From: Phycisphaerales bacterium
GTDB lineage: Bacteria > Planctomycetota > Phycisphaerae > Phycisphaerales > SM1A02
DNA: 64,000 nt
Direction of reading: 5' to 3'
Assembly: GCA_022446795.1 (NCBI GenBank)
Contig: JAKVBX010000001.1
Span: 288,107 to 352,106 of the forward strand
Shown here: piece after piece, positions 28,568-36,504 of the stretch
Layout: each line of letters opens with the position of its first letter
Position numbering within the stretch: the stretch's first letter is position 1
Position numbers and translations under genes: made by a program
The notes under the pieces: model-generated
What the model was told of the DNA's origin: nothing
The model's database searches: none
What the model saw: the letters and a program-made list of their open reading frames with translations, nothing else

Positions 28568-28966
28568 CTAGCTGACGATCGCAACCAGTTCGCCCCCGAC
28601 GTTCTCCTCGCGACACCGTCGATCGCTGAGGACGCCCTTGCTTGTCGACACGACGGCGATTCCAAGACCCTGCAATGGACGCGGCAGATCACCGACGCCC
28701 TTGTAGACCCGGCAACCGGGCTTCGACACGCGGTCGATCTGGCGAATCACGTGCTCACCTCGCGGCCCATACTTCAGGTCCACACGAAGCACACCGTCTC
28801 GCCCGTTATCCGTCACCTCGAACCCGCTGATGTAGCCCTCGTCCACCAGGACCTGGGCGACGCCCCGGTTCAAGCGGTTGTTCAGGCAACGCACACCCTT
28901 CTCACGATTCCGGATGGCATTCCGGATTCGGGTCAGCATGTCGGCGGTCAGATCCTGTTGTGACAT
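28568..28966 (-). CDS. rpsH: 30S ribosomal protein uS8
   Basis: 132 residues starting MSQQDLTADMLTRIRNAIRN, with VDLKYGPRGEHVIRQIDRVSKPG and the C-terminal GIAVVSTSKGVLSDRRCREENVGGE. uS8 binds the central domain of 16S rRNA and commonly represses the spc operon by binding its mRNA. Normal place after rpsN. Confidence 0.97.
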   Translation of the reverse strand: MSQQDLTADMLTRIRNAIRNREKGVRCLNNRLNRGVAQVLVDEGYISGFEVTDNGRDGVLRVDLKYGPRGEHVIRQIDRVSKPGCRVYKGVGDLPRPLQGLGIAVVSTSKGVLSDRRCREENVGGELVAIVS

Positions 28967-29009
28967 CGTTCGCTCCTGCTATGGACCACTCGGGGTCCCA
29001 CTCTCGAAC

Positions 29010-29195
29010 TCACCAGCTCGCCTTCCGCATGCCGGGGATCTTCCCCTGCAGCGCCAATTCACGAAGCACGATCCGACTGACGCCGAACTTGCGGTAGACG
29101 CCCCGACTCCGACCCGTGATCTGGCAGCGATTCCGCTTCCGGGTGGAGAATTTGGGCGGCTTGTTCATTCGTGCAAAGACTCGTTTGCTTGCCAT
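29010..29195 (-). CDS. rpsN: 30S ribosomal protein uS14, short zinc-free form
   Basis: 61 residues, the length of the short (type Z) uS14, with matching parts [20 protein letters not shown] and the end [11 protein letters not shown]. Short uS14 normally holds zinc with two C-x2-C pairs; here the positions read C-x2-T and S-x2-V, so three of four ligands are gone. Placed between rplE and rpsH as the main operon copy. Compare bL36 at 24642-24758, which lost its ligands too. Confidence 0.95.
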   Translation of the reverse strand: MASKRVFARMNKPPKFSTRKRNRCQITGRSRGVYRKFGVSRIVLRELALQGKIPGMRKASW

Positions 29196-29217
29196 GTGTC
29201 TCGATCCCTTCTATCCC

Positions 29218-29799
29218 TCAGTCCTCGTCCGGACGCTCGAACGGCATGCCCAGTTCCTCCAGGAGGAACCGGCTCATGGCCGGGTTCGATCGCTCGAAGC
29301 AGACGTTGATGTTCATACCGTGCACAAAGGTGACCTGGGCCATGTTGATCTCGGGCCATACGGCCTGCTCGGTCAGCCCCACGGAGTAGTTTCCATCCTT
29401 GTCAAAGGCCGAATCCTTGACACCCCGGAAGTCGCGGACACGAGGCATCGCCAGGTTCATCAGGCGATCCAGGAAGTGCCACATTCGATCGCGACGGAGC
29501 GTCACCATGAAGCCCGAGGGAGCCCCTTCGCGAACCTTGAAGTTCGCGACGGACTTCTTCGCCATCCGCAGAATGGGCTTCTGGCCGGAAATCTGCGTCA
29601 GGGTCGAGATCACGGTGTCCGTGATGTCCTGCTTGAGCTTCTGGTTCTCAAGGTGACGACCGATGCCGATGTTGATGACGATCTTGGACAGCTTCGGCAG
29701 TTGATGGGCGTTGCCCAGGGCAAACTTCTCCATCAGCCGCGGCGAGATGTCCTCGTCGTACTTGGCCTCAAGCCGTGTCTTGGTCTTCTGTTCAACCAT
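29218..29799 (-). CDS. rplE: 50S ribosomal protein uL5
   Basis: 193 residues. Typical blocks are PKLSKIVINIGIG, RMAKKSVANFKVREGAPSGF (an abutting P-site tRNA loop), RVRDFRGVKDSAFDKDGNYS and the C-terminal RFLLEELGMPFER. It binds 5S rRNA and the central protuberance. Located between the broken rplX and rpsN. Confidence 0.97.
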   Translation of the reverse strand: MVEQKTKTRLEAKYDEDISPRLMEKFALGNAHQLPKLSKIVINIGIGRHLENQKLKQDITDTVISTLTQISGQKPILRMAKKSVANFKVREGAPSGFMVTLRRDRMWHFLDRLMNLAMPRVRDFRGVKDSAFDKDGNYSVGLTEQAVWPEINMAQVTFVHGMNINVCFERSNPAMSRFLLEELGMPFERPDED

Positions 29800-29825
29800 C
29801 TCTGGACTCCTCCGCTACGCCGGCC

Positions 29826-29930
29826 TCAGCGTGCGGCCCCTCGCAGGGTGTGCAGTTCCTTGCCGCCACGAACGGCCACGCGGACCTTCGATCCGTCAGC
29901 CTTCGTCTCGAACCGGACCCGGGACGGCCG
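29826..29930 (-). pseudogene. rplX: Out-of-frame C-terminal piece of rplX
   Basis: These 34 codons plus stop read [20 protein letters not shown] and on to GKELHTLRGAAR, the expected end of bacterial uL24, where a x-P-x-R-V-x-F-x-x-x-x-G-x-K-V-R-V-A segment follows the NVSPV region. It is in a different frame from the N-terminal 74 codons and separated from them by the G/C insertion at 29931-30054. It shows that the gene was intact in an ancestor, or is intact in the real genome. Confidence 0.8.
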
Positions 29931-30276
29931 CCCCGCCACCCCCCGGCAGGCAGTAAAAGAGTGGGATGGCCTCTCCAACGGCCGCGGGCCCGCCCCGGGG
30001 GCCCTGCGCCCGGCCCGCCTGGGGCGCGCCCCGCCCCCGGGCCGCCGGGCGGCCCACGGCCGGGCTGACATTACTGATGTGGATGGGCATCTCCTTGCGG
30101 AGGAGGCCACCCTGTGGATTCTGCTGCGTCGGCTTCATGTGACGCGTGCGGATGTTGACACCCTGGACGACGACCCGGTTCTCATCGGGAATCACCCGGA
30201 GCACCTCGCCGACCTTGCCGGAGTCATTTCCAGCAGTCACCATCACGGTGTCACCCTTTTTCACGTGGCGAGCCAT
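29896..30276 (-). CDS. rplX: 50S ribosomal protein uL24, frame disrupted after codon 74
   Basis: The first 74 codons (30055-30276) are normal uL24: [20 protein letters not shown], the KOW motif, [20 protein letters not shown] and HISNVSPAV. After that the frame enters an almost pure G/C stretch, gives ~52 unrelated residues rich in Gly, Pro and Arg, and stops at 29896. The true C-terminus survives in another frame (29826-29930). uL24 initiates 50S assembly, so a real loss would be severe. A sequencing or assembly error in the GC-rich stretch is the simplest explanation. Confidence 0.8.
   Translation of the reverse strand: MARHVKKGDTVMVTAGNDSGKVGEVLRVIPDENRVVVQGVNIRTRHMKPTQQNPQGGLLRKEMPIHISNVSPAVGRPAARGRGAPQAGRAQGPRGGPAAVGEAIPLFYCLPGGGGAAVPGPVRDEG
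29931..30054. other. G/C-only insertion inside rplX
   Basis: 124 bases separate the two homologous parts of rplX, where uL24 genes normally have about six codons. From 29980 to 30055 only two bases (30005 and 30020) are A or T. The rest is runs of G and C unlike the neighbouring genes. The stretch is bordered by copies of ACGGCCG at 29924-29930 and 30056-30062. The net length change shifts the frame. Confidence 0.75.
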
Positions 30277-30277
30277 G

Positions 30278-30661
30278 TCACACTACCTCCGAAGCGAGGG
30301 AAACAATCTTCATGTAGTTGCGTTCACGAAGCTCACGAGCCACGGCACCGAAGATCCGGGTTCCCGTGGGGTTGCCTTCCTTCATGATCACGCAGGCGTT
30401 CGAGTCGAAGCGGACGTACGAACCGTCCTTACGACGCGTGGGATACTTCGTACGGACGATTACCGCCCGGACAATGTCGCCGGGGCGAACCGCGGAGTTG
30501 GGCAATGCCTTCTTGACGGAACCGACAATCATGTCGCCAACGCCAGCCGTGCGACGGGTATACCGCCCTCGAGCCGTCGAGCCACCCAACACACCGATCA
30601 CACTGACGACCTTGGCGCCACTGTTGTCGGCTACTTCGATTCTGGATTCCTTCTGAATCAT
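30278..30661 (-). CDS. rplN: 50S ribosomal protein uL14
   Basis: 127 residues, [20 protein letters not shown] at the start and [20 protein letters not shown] near the end, both uL14 signatures. A five-residue insertion-like [10 protein letters not shown] loop follows VLGGS. It lies at the subunit interface. One base separates it from rplX. Confidence 0.97.
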   Translation of the reverse strand: MIQKESRIEVADNSGAKVVSVIGVLGGSTARGRYTRRTAGVGDMIVGSVKKALPNSAVRPGDIVRAVIVRTKYPTRRKDGSYVRFDSNACVIMKEGNPTGTRIFGAVARELRERNYMKIVSLASEVV

Positions 30662-30709
30662 GACGTCAATCCTGCACTCAGATGCCTGCCGCCCGATGGC
30701 AGCGTTGCG

Positions 30710-30994
30710 CTAGTCAACGGCCGGTGCGGCCTCCACCACGCGGACCAGGGTCCACGACTTGGTCTTCGAAATGGGCCGGCATTCAGCGATCTCAATACGA
30801 TCACCAGCCTTGGCCGTATTGTCCTCGTCATGCACATGCAGGCGAGTTCGCTTTCGCACGTACTTGCCATACTTGGCGTGCTTGACCAGGTAGTTGATCG
30901 ATACGGTGCACGACTTGTCGCGCTTGTTCGACTCGACGATTCCGACTCGCCGTGCTGCCGTATCCGAAATCTTGATTTCCTTGAGGTGACTCAT
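30710..30994 (-). CDS. rpsQ: 30S ribosomal protein uS17
   Basis: 94 residues from the ATG at 30994, which overlaps the rpmC stop by 4 bases. [20 protein letters not shown] and [16 protein letters not shown], then [20 protein letters not shown] are characteristic of this OB-fold protein, which binds the 5' domain of 16S rRNA. Confidence 0.96.
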   Translation of the reverse strand: MSHLKEIKISDTAARRVGIVESNKRDKSCTVSINYLVKHAKYGKYVRKRTRLHVHDEDNTAKAGDRIEIAECRPISKTKSWTLVRVVEAAPAVD

Positions 30995-31188
30995 GAGGCC
31001 GTCCCTGCCCGCATCTGCTTCTCGGTCAGCAGTCGGGCAATATCCTTCTTGATCCGCTTGAACTGCGAAGTGTCCTGAATGCGCTCGGTCACGCGCTGGC
31101 TCTCCAGCTCGAAGAGCTTGCGACGCAACTGAAGGACTTCGATGTCCAGCTCCTCCGTACCCAGCTTGCGAACTTCTCGCGCTTTCAT
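30991..31188 (-). CDS. rpmC: 50S ribosomal protein uL29
   Basis: 65 residues forming two long helices: [20 protein letters not shown] and [20 protein letters not shown], then [15 protein letters not shown]. The [11 protein letters not shown] pattern is the uL29 hallmark. It lies by the peptide exit tunnel. Coupled to rpsQ by a 4-base overlap. Confidence 0.96.
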   Translation of the reverse strand: MKAREVRKLGTEELDIEVLQLRRKLFELESQRVTERIQDTSQFKRIKKDIARLLTEKQMRAGTAS

Positions 31189-31226
31189 GGTTCCATACCG
31201 TCCTCGGGCCTCTGCCCGTCAACACA

Positions 31227-31646
31227 TCAAACTGACAGCCGCTTCCCTACGAACCGGCACCGCACCGGCATCTTCCTGGCGATCCGGGACAGGGCCCGCT
31301 TGGCCAGGTCCTCCGGAACACCCGAGATCTCGTACAGGATCGTGCCGGGCTTCACTCGAGCGGCCCAGTAGTCCACGTCTGCCTTGCCCTTGCCCATTCG
31401 CGTTTCCAGCGGCTTCTTGGAGATCGGCTTGTCCGGGAAGATCCGGATCACGACCTTGCCTTCACGCCGAAGGAAGTGCTGTGCCGCGATACGACCCGCC
31501 TCGATCTGGCGAGCACTGACCCAATGCGGCTCCAGGGCCTGGAGACCGTAGTCACCGAAGGCGACATAGTTGCCGCGGCTGGCGCGCGTCTTCATGTTGC
31601 CGCGCATCTGCTTGCGGAACTTCACTCTTTTGGGCATTCGAGGCAT
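31227..31646 (-). CDS. rplP: 50S ribosomal protein uL16
   Basis: 139 residues, [20 protein letters not shown], then [39 protein letters not shown] and [20 protein letters not shown]. These are the conserved uL16 blocks; the protein organises the A-site and peptidyl-transferase region. Length is normal. Between rpsC and rpmC. Confidence 0.97.
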   Translation of the reverse strand: MPRMPKRVKFRKQMRGNMKTRASRGNYVAFGDYGLQALEPHWVSARQIEAGRIAAQHFLRREGKVVIRIFPDKPISKKPLETRMGKGKADVDYWAARVKPGTILYEISGVPEDLAKRALSRIARKMPVRCRFVGKRLSV

Positions 31647-31704
31647 CGTTCGTACTCCTCAGACGCAGCGACGGTCAGTGCCGCTCCGTCATCCTCTCTC
31701 CGAC

Positions 31705-32409
31705 TCAGTGTCGTCCTCTCGCACGGGCGCGTCCGCCGGCAGCCTTGGATTCCAGTTCATCCTCATCGGACCCGGTGTACATCCCCTTGTAGATCCACAC
31801 CCGCACGCCGATGGTGCCGTAAGTGGTGTGACTGGGAACGCAGGCGTAGTCCACGTTGGCCTGGAGCGTCGACAGCGGAATCGATCCCAGGCGGGTCACG
31901 AAGGTCCGCGACATTTCCGCACCGCCGAGCCGACCGGCCACGGAAATCCGCACGCCCTTGGCACCGGCCTGGATCGCCGCCTCGCATCGCTGCTTGAGCA
32001 GGCGACGGAAGTTCGATCGCTTCTTCATCTGCTCGGCAATGGCTTCCGCCACGAGGTGAGCATTGGTGTCCGGGCTCCGGATCTCGATGATCTGGATCTG
32101 AACCTTCCGGCCGGTGAGCGCCTGAAGGTCAGTCGTGAGCTTCTCGATCTCCGCACCCTTGGGACCGATGACCAGTCCCGGGCGAGCCGTCTTCAAGATG
32201 ATCTTCAGTTCCTCACGGGTCCGTTCGATGTGAATGTCGGACACCGCCGCGAACGGAGGCGTTCGATTCAGTCGCTTGTCGACGTACTGGCGAATCCGGT
32301 AGTCCTCAACGAGCAGCTCGGCGAAGAGCGCCTTGGGGGCATACCACCGGGACTTGTGAGCCTCGGTAACGCCGACACGGAATCCGAAGGGATGTACTTT
32401 CTGTCCCAT
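31705..32409 (-). CDS. rpsC: 30S ribosomal protein uS3
   Basis: 234 residues. MGQKVHPFGFRVGVTEAHKS opens the protein; the KH domain (IVLKTARPGLVIGPKGAEIE-like region) contains G-P-K-G; the C-terminal half has VAGRLGGAEMSRT and GTIGVRVWIYKG. It forms the mRNA entry site. Starts 3 bases after the rplV stop. Confidence 0.97.
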   Translation of the reverse strand: MGQKVHPFGFRVGVTEAHKSRWYAPKALFAELLVEDYRIRQYVDKRLNRTPPFAAVSDIHIERTREELKIILKTARPGLVIGPKGAEIEKLTTDLQALTGRKVQIQIIEIRSPDTNAHLVAEAIAEQMKKRSNFRRLLKQRCEAAIQAGAKGVRISVAGRLGGAEMSRTFVTRLGSIPLSTLQANVDYACVPSHTTYGTIGVRVWIYKGMYTGSDEDELESKAAGGRARARGRH

Positions 32410-32412
32410 CGA

Positions 32413-32745
32413 TCAGTTCCCTTCCTCAAGAACGACATGAAGATGGCTGGTTCGCTTGCGGATCGGGTGGGCCCGACCGCGGTCCTTGGGGCGGAATCGC
32501 TTGATCGTGCGACCCTCGTCCACCCAGCTGCGATGCACCACGAGCCGCTCGAGGTCAGCTTCGCCTTCCTCGGCATTGGCGATGGCCGACTTCAGGACGG
32601 ACTTCATGTACCACGCGGCTCGCTTCTTGCAGAACTCAAGCGAGTTGAGTGCATCGTCGATACGCATGCCACGGATCATGTCGGCGACCAACCGAGCCTT
32701 TCTCGGGGCGATCCGGGCGAACTTGTGACTTGCTTCATAGGCCAT
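32413..32745 (-). CDS. rplV: 50S ribosomal protein uL22
   Basis: 110 residues: ASHKFARIAPRKARLVADMI at the start, RAAWYMKSVLKSAIANAEE in the middle, and the tunnel hairpin RTIKRFRPKDRGRAHPIRKR followed by TSHLHVVLEE. All are typical uL22; the hairpin loop lines the exit tunnel. Between rpsS and rpsC. Confidence 0.97.
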   Translation of the reverse strand: MAYEASHKFARIAPRKARLVADMIRGMRIDDALNSLEFCKKRAAWYMKSVLKSAIANAEEGEADLERLVVHRSWVDEGRTIKRFRPKDRGRAHPIRKRTSHLHVVLEEGN

Positions 32746-32774
32746 GGTGTGCTCCAGCCGAGCCAGGAGGGCGA

Positions 32775-33059
32775 TCAGTTCCCTGACTTGATGCCTTCCT
32801 TCTTATTCGTGTGTCCACGGAAGATCCGCGTGATCGAGAACTCACCCAGCTTGTGGCCGACCATGTCCTCGGTCACGAACACGTCAGTGAACGAGCGTCC
32901 GTTGTGCACCTGGAACGTGTAGCCGACGAACTCGGGCACGATGGTGCAGGCGCGGGCCCAGGTCTTGATCGGCTTCTTCGCGCCGCTCTCACCGAGCGCC
33001 ATGACCTTGCGGTACAGCTTCTCGTCTACGTACGGTCCTTTTTTCAGCGATCGTCCCAT
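32775..33059 (-). CDS. rpsS: 30S ribosomal protein uS19
   Basis: 94 residues starting [19 protein letters not shown], with [40 protein letters not shown] and [13 protein letters not shown], the near-universal uS19 blocks. It contacts the A-site finger with uS13. Confidence 0.98.
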   Translation of the reverse strand: MGRSLKKGPYVDEKLYRKVMALGESGAKKPIKTWARACTIVPEFVGYTFQVHNGRSFTDVFVTEDMVGHKLGEFSITRIFRGHTNKKEGIKSGN

Positions 33060-33122
33060 GGTGTATTCCGTCTCCCGGTGTCTCGACTCTCCCCGCGGGG
33101 GGCCTGATCACGCCTGCTCCAC

Positions 33123-33977
33123 TCAGAGTTTCAACTGTCCGTAACGCTTGCTCTTGCGACGCCGCAGGATGCGAGAGTCAGAGGCCTTGCCTCGACGACG
33201 CGTGCGACCACCCTTGGACTTCACGCCCGAGGCACTCGCGGGTTCCCGGCCACCCTTGGAGCGACCTTCGCCACCACCCAGCGGATGGTCATCATGGCTC
33301 TTGGCCATGCCACGAACCTTCGGACGTCGACCCAACCAGCGGTTTCGACCGGCCTTGCCGAGCTTCACGAGCTGATGATCCGTATTGCCAACCTGGCCAA
33401 CCGAAGCCCGGCAATGCACCGAAACCTGGCGAATTTCGCCGGAGGGCAGAACGAGCGTCGCCCAGCGACCTTCCTTGTTGGTCAGCTGGGCGTAACTTCC
33501 CGCGGCTCGACAGATGCTGGCACCCTTGCCTGGCTCAAGCTCCACGGCGTGAACCTGGAGCCCGGTGGGAATGAAGTCCAGGGGCATGCAGCAACCCGCG
33601 TTGGGCTCGACGCCACTGGCGGAACTGATCACCTCGTCGCCGACGGCCAGGCCGACCGGGTGGAGGATGTAGCGACGCTCACCATCTGCATATTCCAGCA
33701 GGGCGATGTGGCAGGACCGGTTCGGGTCATACTCGACGCCGATGACGGTCGCAGTCACGTCATCCTTGCGACGCTTGAAGTCGATGACCCGGTAACGACG
33801 CTTGTGACCGCCACCACGACCACGCACGGTGATCTTGCCTTGGTTGTTGCGACCACCGGTCTTGTTCAAGGGGCGAAGAAGCGCCTTCTCAGGAGTCTTC
33901 TTCGTCACCTCGACGTGCATGTTGACCGACGAATTACGTCGTCCGTTGGTCGTTGGCTTGTGAACTCGAATCGCCAT
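33123..33977 (-). CDS. rplB: 50S ribosomal protein uL2
   Basis: 284 residues from MAIRVHKPTTNGRRNSSVNM at 33977; a further 8 residues upstream are not uL2-like. NNQGKITVRGRGGGHKRRYR and the histidine-containing KSHDDHPLGGGEGRSKGGRE loop near the peptidyl-transferase centre are present. Ends RRRKSKRYGQLKL. Confidence 0.97.
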   Translation of the reverse strand: MAIRVHKPTTNGRRNSSVNMHVEVTKKTPEKALLRPLNKTGGRNNQGKITVRGRGGGHKRRYRVIDFKRRKDDVTATVIGVEYDPNRSCHIALLEYADGERRYILHPVGLAVGDEVISSASGVEPNAGCCMPLDFIPTGLQVHAVELEPGKGASICRAAGSYAQLTNKEGRWATLVLPSGEIRQVSVHCRASVGQVGNTDHQLVKLGKAGRNRWLGRRPKVRGMAKSHDDHPLGGGEGRSKGGREPASASGVKSKGGRTRRRGKASDSRILRRRKSKRYGQLKL

Positions 33978-34025
33978 GGTTCTCGCCGACCCGGGGGACA
34001 CCCGGTGTCGTCTCCTGCTGTTCGA

Positions 34026-34304
34026 TCAGAACAGTTCAATCCTGTCATCGGGGTGAATCTTCACGATGGCCCGCTTGGTCTCCGACGTCTTCCAGTAGCC
34101 GAAGCGACTGCGTCGCATCTGGCCCTTGCGGTTCTGGATGGACACGGACTGCACGCGGACGCCGTAGAGCTCCTCAACGGCGGCCTTGACGTCAGCCTTC
34201 CGGGCCGTGCGATTGACCTCGAAGGTGTGACGATTGAACGTGCTGGAGGCAAAGGTGGCCTTCTCGGTCACCACCGGTCGCCGGATAACTTCTGTAGCAA
34301 TCAT
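34026..34304 (-). CDS. rplW: 50S ribosomal protein uL23
   Basis: 92 residues with VIRRPVVTEKATFASSTFNR, FEVNRTARKADVKAAVEELY and GVRVQSVSIQNRKGQMRR, standard uL23. It docks trigger factor and SRP at the tunnel exit. Start and rplD stop overlap by one base. Confidence 0.97.
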   Translation of the reverse strand: MIATEVIRRPVVTEKATFASSTFNRHTFEVNRTARKADVKAAVEELYGVRVQSVSIQNRKGQMRRSRFGYWKTSETKRAIVKIHPDDRIELF

Positions 34305-34960
34305 CAGGCAGCCTCCTGGTTGTCATCACCGAAGCAGCTGCCGTCGAGGAAGGCCTCCAACGAGGCCCGGTCCACGAGCAGGTACCGGTGATTCAAGAGT
34401 TCAAAGGCATTGAGCTGGTCGATCCGAATCGTGTCGACGTGCTCAAGATTGCGAGCCGACAGGGCCGCGTTTCGATTGCTGGGCCCGAGGGCGACCAGGC
34501 AGGTTCGATCAACGCCCAACGCTTCCAGCGTGCCCTTGAGGTCACGGGTGCGGGGCTCGGCCATGTCCAGGGAATCGATGCACTTGACCTCGCTGTCGAC
34601 CAGCTTGGCCAGCAGGGCATTGCGATTGGCCAGGCGACGCATCCGCTTGGGCATCCGCTGTCGCCACTTGCCGGTTTCCTTGGTCTTGGCAAAGGCGACA
34701 CCGCCGCCCTTTCGGACAACGGTTCTTGCGTTGCCGACCCGGGCGTTACCGGTTCCCTTTTGCCTGTACAGCTTTCGAGTGGAGCCCTCGACCATGCCAC
34801 GGCTCTTGGTCCGCGCGGCGCCCAAGCGACGGTTCGCATGGAACATCACGTAGGCCTGCTTGAGCAGGGCTGGCCGGACCTCGCTTCCGAGGCTGGCCTC
34901 ATCAATCTCGATCGAATCGAGTTGCTTTCCCGTCTTGTCCAATACGGGTAGTTCGATCAT
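34304..34960 (-). CDS. rplD: 50S ribosomal protein uL4
   Basis: 218 residues from MIELPVLDKTGKQLDSIEID at 34960; an 8-residue extension upstream is unlikely. The tunnel loop has AARTKSRGMVEGSTRKLYRQ and GTGNARVGNARTVVRKGGGV; the remainder matches uL4 with DQLNAFELLNHRYLLVDRAS. E. coli uL4 represses the S10 operon; whether that holds here is not known. Separated from rplC by a 216-base gap with a hairpin. Confidence 0.97.
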   Translation of the reverse strand: MIELPVLDKTGKQLDSIEIDEASLGSEVRPALLKQAYVMFHANRRLGAARTKSRGMVEGSTRKLYRQKGTGNARVGNARTVVRKGGGVAFAKTKETGKWRQRMPKRMRRLANRNALLAKLVDSEVKCIDSLDMAEPRTRDLKGTLEALGVDRTCLVALGPSNRNAALSARNLEHVDTIRIDQLNAFELLNHRYLLVDRASLEAFLDGSCFGDDNQEAA

Positions 34961-35141
34961 CGTCCTCACACCTTGGCAGCTCATGCTGCCCGTTGCGCCT
35001 GGCCCTCCCGGTCCCTGGTCTCACCATCCTGGTGAACCGTCTCATGGGTCGTCCGGGTAGGACTACGACTCGGCGTCGTCATGTTTGTCGTCGTCTTCCG
35101 GTTCCGCTTCCGAATCCTGTCGGTCGTTCGGCCTTGAAGAC

Positions 35142-35165
35142 CACCGGCGACGGGAGCCGCCGGTG
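35142..35165 (-). promoter_or_regulatory. 8-bp hairpin between rplC and rplD
   Basis: CACCGGCG (35142-35149) pairs with CGCCGGTG (35158-35165), a perfect 8-bp stem with an 8-base loop, 12 bases after the rplC stop. No T run follows, so it may be an attenuator, processing site or RNA-stabilising element. The rest of the 35166-35176 and 34961-35141 gap shows nothing else. Confidence 0.42.
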
Positions 35166-35176
35166 CTGAAACACGT

Positions 35177-35848
35177 CTACTTCTTTCCCTTGGATGACTT
35201 CTTGCGATTGAGTCGGACGGCCGAGCACACGAATACGCATCCGTTGTTCGGACCGGGGACCGACCCCTTCACGAGAAGCAAGTTCTTCTCACTGTCAATG
35301 GCAACCACGGGGAGACTTCGAGCAGTCACGTTCTCGTCACCCATGTGGCCGGGCATCCGCTTGCCCTTCTTCAGCTTCGGACCGGTACCGAGGTTGGCCG
35401 AGTGGCCACCGATGGAACCGACCGAGCGATGTCGTCTTTTCACGCCGTGGGAGGCCTCGAGGCCGGCGAAGTTATGACGCTTCATGCCGCCCTGGAATCC
35501 CTTGCCCTTGCTGCGCCCGGAAACGTCGACGAAAGCGACGTCTTCAAAGCACTCCACCGTCAGCGTATCGCCGAGCTCGACGTCGATGTCGTCGGTGCGA
35601 TACTCGCGGTGATGACGCTTGGGCGAGGTTCCCGCCCGGTGATCATGACCGATGACCGGCATCGTGCTCCGTCGCGCGGCGACGTCTTCGAAGCCAAGTT
35701 GAACGGCGGAGTAGCCGTCGGTCTCGTCAGTCTTGACCTGGGTCACGACACAGGGGCCCGCCTGGATCACGGTCACGGGGATATTGTCCCCATCTTCCGT
35801 GAAGTAGCGAGTCATTCCGACTTTTCGTCCAAGCAGTGCCGAGGCCAT
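35177..35848 (-). CDS. rplC: 50S ribosomal protein uL3
   Basis: 223 residues. MASALLGRKVGMTRYFTEDG, the F-x-G-x-M-K-R-H motif in GFQGGMKRHNFAGLEASHGV, and HRSVGSIGGHSANLGTGPKL near the peptidyl-transferase centre identify uL3. The C-terminal tail ends in lysines. It is 104 bases after rpsJ. Confidence 0.97.
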   Translation of the reverse strand: MASALLGRKVGMTRYFTEDGDNIPVTVIQAGPCVVTQVKTDETDGYSAVQLGFEDVAARRSTMPVIGHDHRAGTSPKRHHREYRTDDIDVELGDTLTVECFEDVAFVDVSGRSKGKGFQGGMKRHNFAGLEASHGVKRRHRSVGSIGGHSANLGTGPKLKKGKRMPGHMGDENVTARSLPVVAIDSEKNLLLVKGSVPGPNNGCVFVCSAVRLNRKKSSKGKK

Positions 35849-35952
35849 TGTCCGGACCCTTGTCGTGTCACCTGACAGGCGTTGGTGTCGCGAGGTCGGG
35901 CCTGCCTGTCATGGCCCGTTCGCGTTTCTTCTCGTCTCTTCCTGAACCGGTA

Positions 35953-36261
35953 TCAGGCCTTGATCTTCACGAACACGCCAGCGGGAACAACAAGTCGATT
36001 CAGTGCTTCCACCGTGCGGGCATTCGGGTCAGCGATGTTGATGATTCGCTTGTGCGTACGAATCTCGAACTGCTCGCGTGACTTCTTGTTCACGAAGGTC
36101 GATCGATTGACCGTGTAGATTTCCCGACGCGTTGGAAGTGGAATCGGACCGGCAACGCGTGCGCCCGTGCGCTTTGCGTGCTCGACAATTTCCTTCGCCG
36201 AGACGTCCAGCGCCTGGTGGTCGTACGCTTCCATTCGGATTCTGATCTTGACCGCTGCCAT
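35953..36261 (-). CDS. rpsJ: 30S ribosomal protein uS10
   Basis: 102 residues from the ATG at 36261 ([20 protein letters not shown]); an earlier in-frame start at 36279 adds 6 residues. [20 protein letters not shown] and the C-terminal [20 protein letters not shown] are diagnostic. First gene of the ribosomal cluster; tuf and fus are not upstream. A clear promoter lies ~112 bases before it. Confidence 0.97.
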   Translation of the reverse strand: MAAVKIRIRMEAYDHQALDVSAKEIVEHAKRTGARVAGPIPLPTRREIYTVNRSTFVNKKSREQFEIRTHKRIINIADPNARTVEALNRLVVPAGVFVKIKA

Positions 36262-36285
36262 CCGACTCTCTGTTCCCATCTCGTG

Positions 36286-36306
36286 CCCTGACGTACAAAC
36301 GTCGGG
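36286..36306 (-). promoter_or_regulatory. Leader hairpin upstream of rpsJ
   Basis: CCC-T-GACGT (36286-36294) pairs with ACGTC-GGG (36299-36306) around the loop ACAA, with one bulged T. It lies in the ~106-base leader between the predicted S10 promoter and rpsJ, a position where ribosomal operons often carry control structures. Confidence 0.4.
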
Positions 36307-36373
36307 CCCCGGTTCTCATACTCATCCATATCAAGACAACGCCCACGGCCAAGCGACCGAAGGCGAAACGGCG

Positions 36374-36401
36374 ATCATACTTTTCCAGCCCCCATTGTCA
36401 A
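36374..36401 (-). promoter_or_regulatory. Sigma-70-type promoter of the S10 operon
   Basis: On the minus strand TTGACA (36396-36401) is followed after 16 bases by TATGAT (36374-36379). This is the closest match to consensus seen in the window and points at rpsJ, predicting transcription start near 36367. It probably drives the cluster of 26 ribosomal and associated genes, rpsJ to rplQ. Confidence 0.8.
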
Positions 36402-36492
36402 GGCGTAAGGGCATGTGATCGCCCTTCATTGGTCCGCCAAGGCCCCATAAGTCGAACGTTGGATACCCCCACCACAGGGGCCCTGGCGAGGG

Positions 36493-36498
36493 TACAGT
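36493..36498 (+). promoter_or_regulatory. -10 element TACAGT for gene at 36505
   Basis: TACAGT, then 6 bases, then ATG. Predicts a leaderless message. No clear -35 box. Confidence 0.48.
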
Positions 36499-36504
36499 TC
36501 CCGG

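Noticed and set aside
29896-30110. Programmed frameshifting in rplX
   Set aside because: No slippery site or downstream pseudoknot is evident, and ~40 codons of G/C-rich insert would have to be tolerated; an assembly error or insertion fits better.
29116-30387. Plus-strand open frame of 423 codons
   Set aside because: Antisense to rpsN, rplE, rplX and part of rplN; composed of antisense translation plus the GC insertion.
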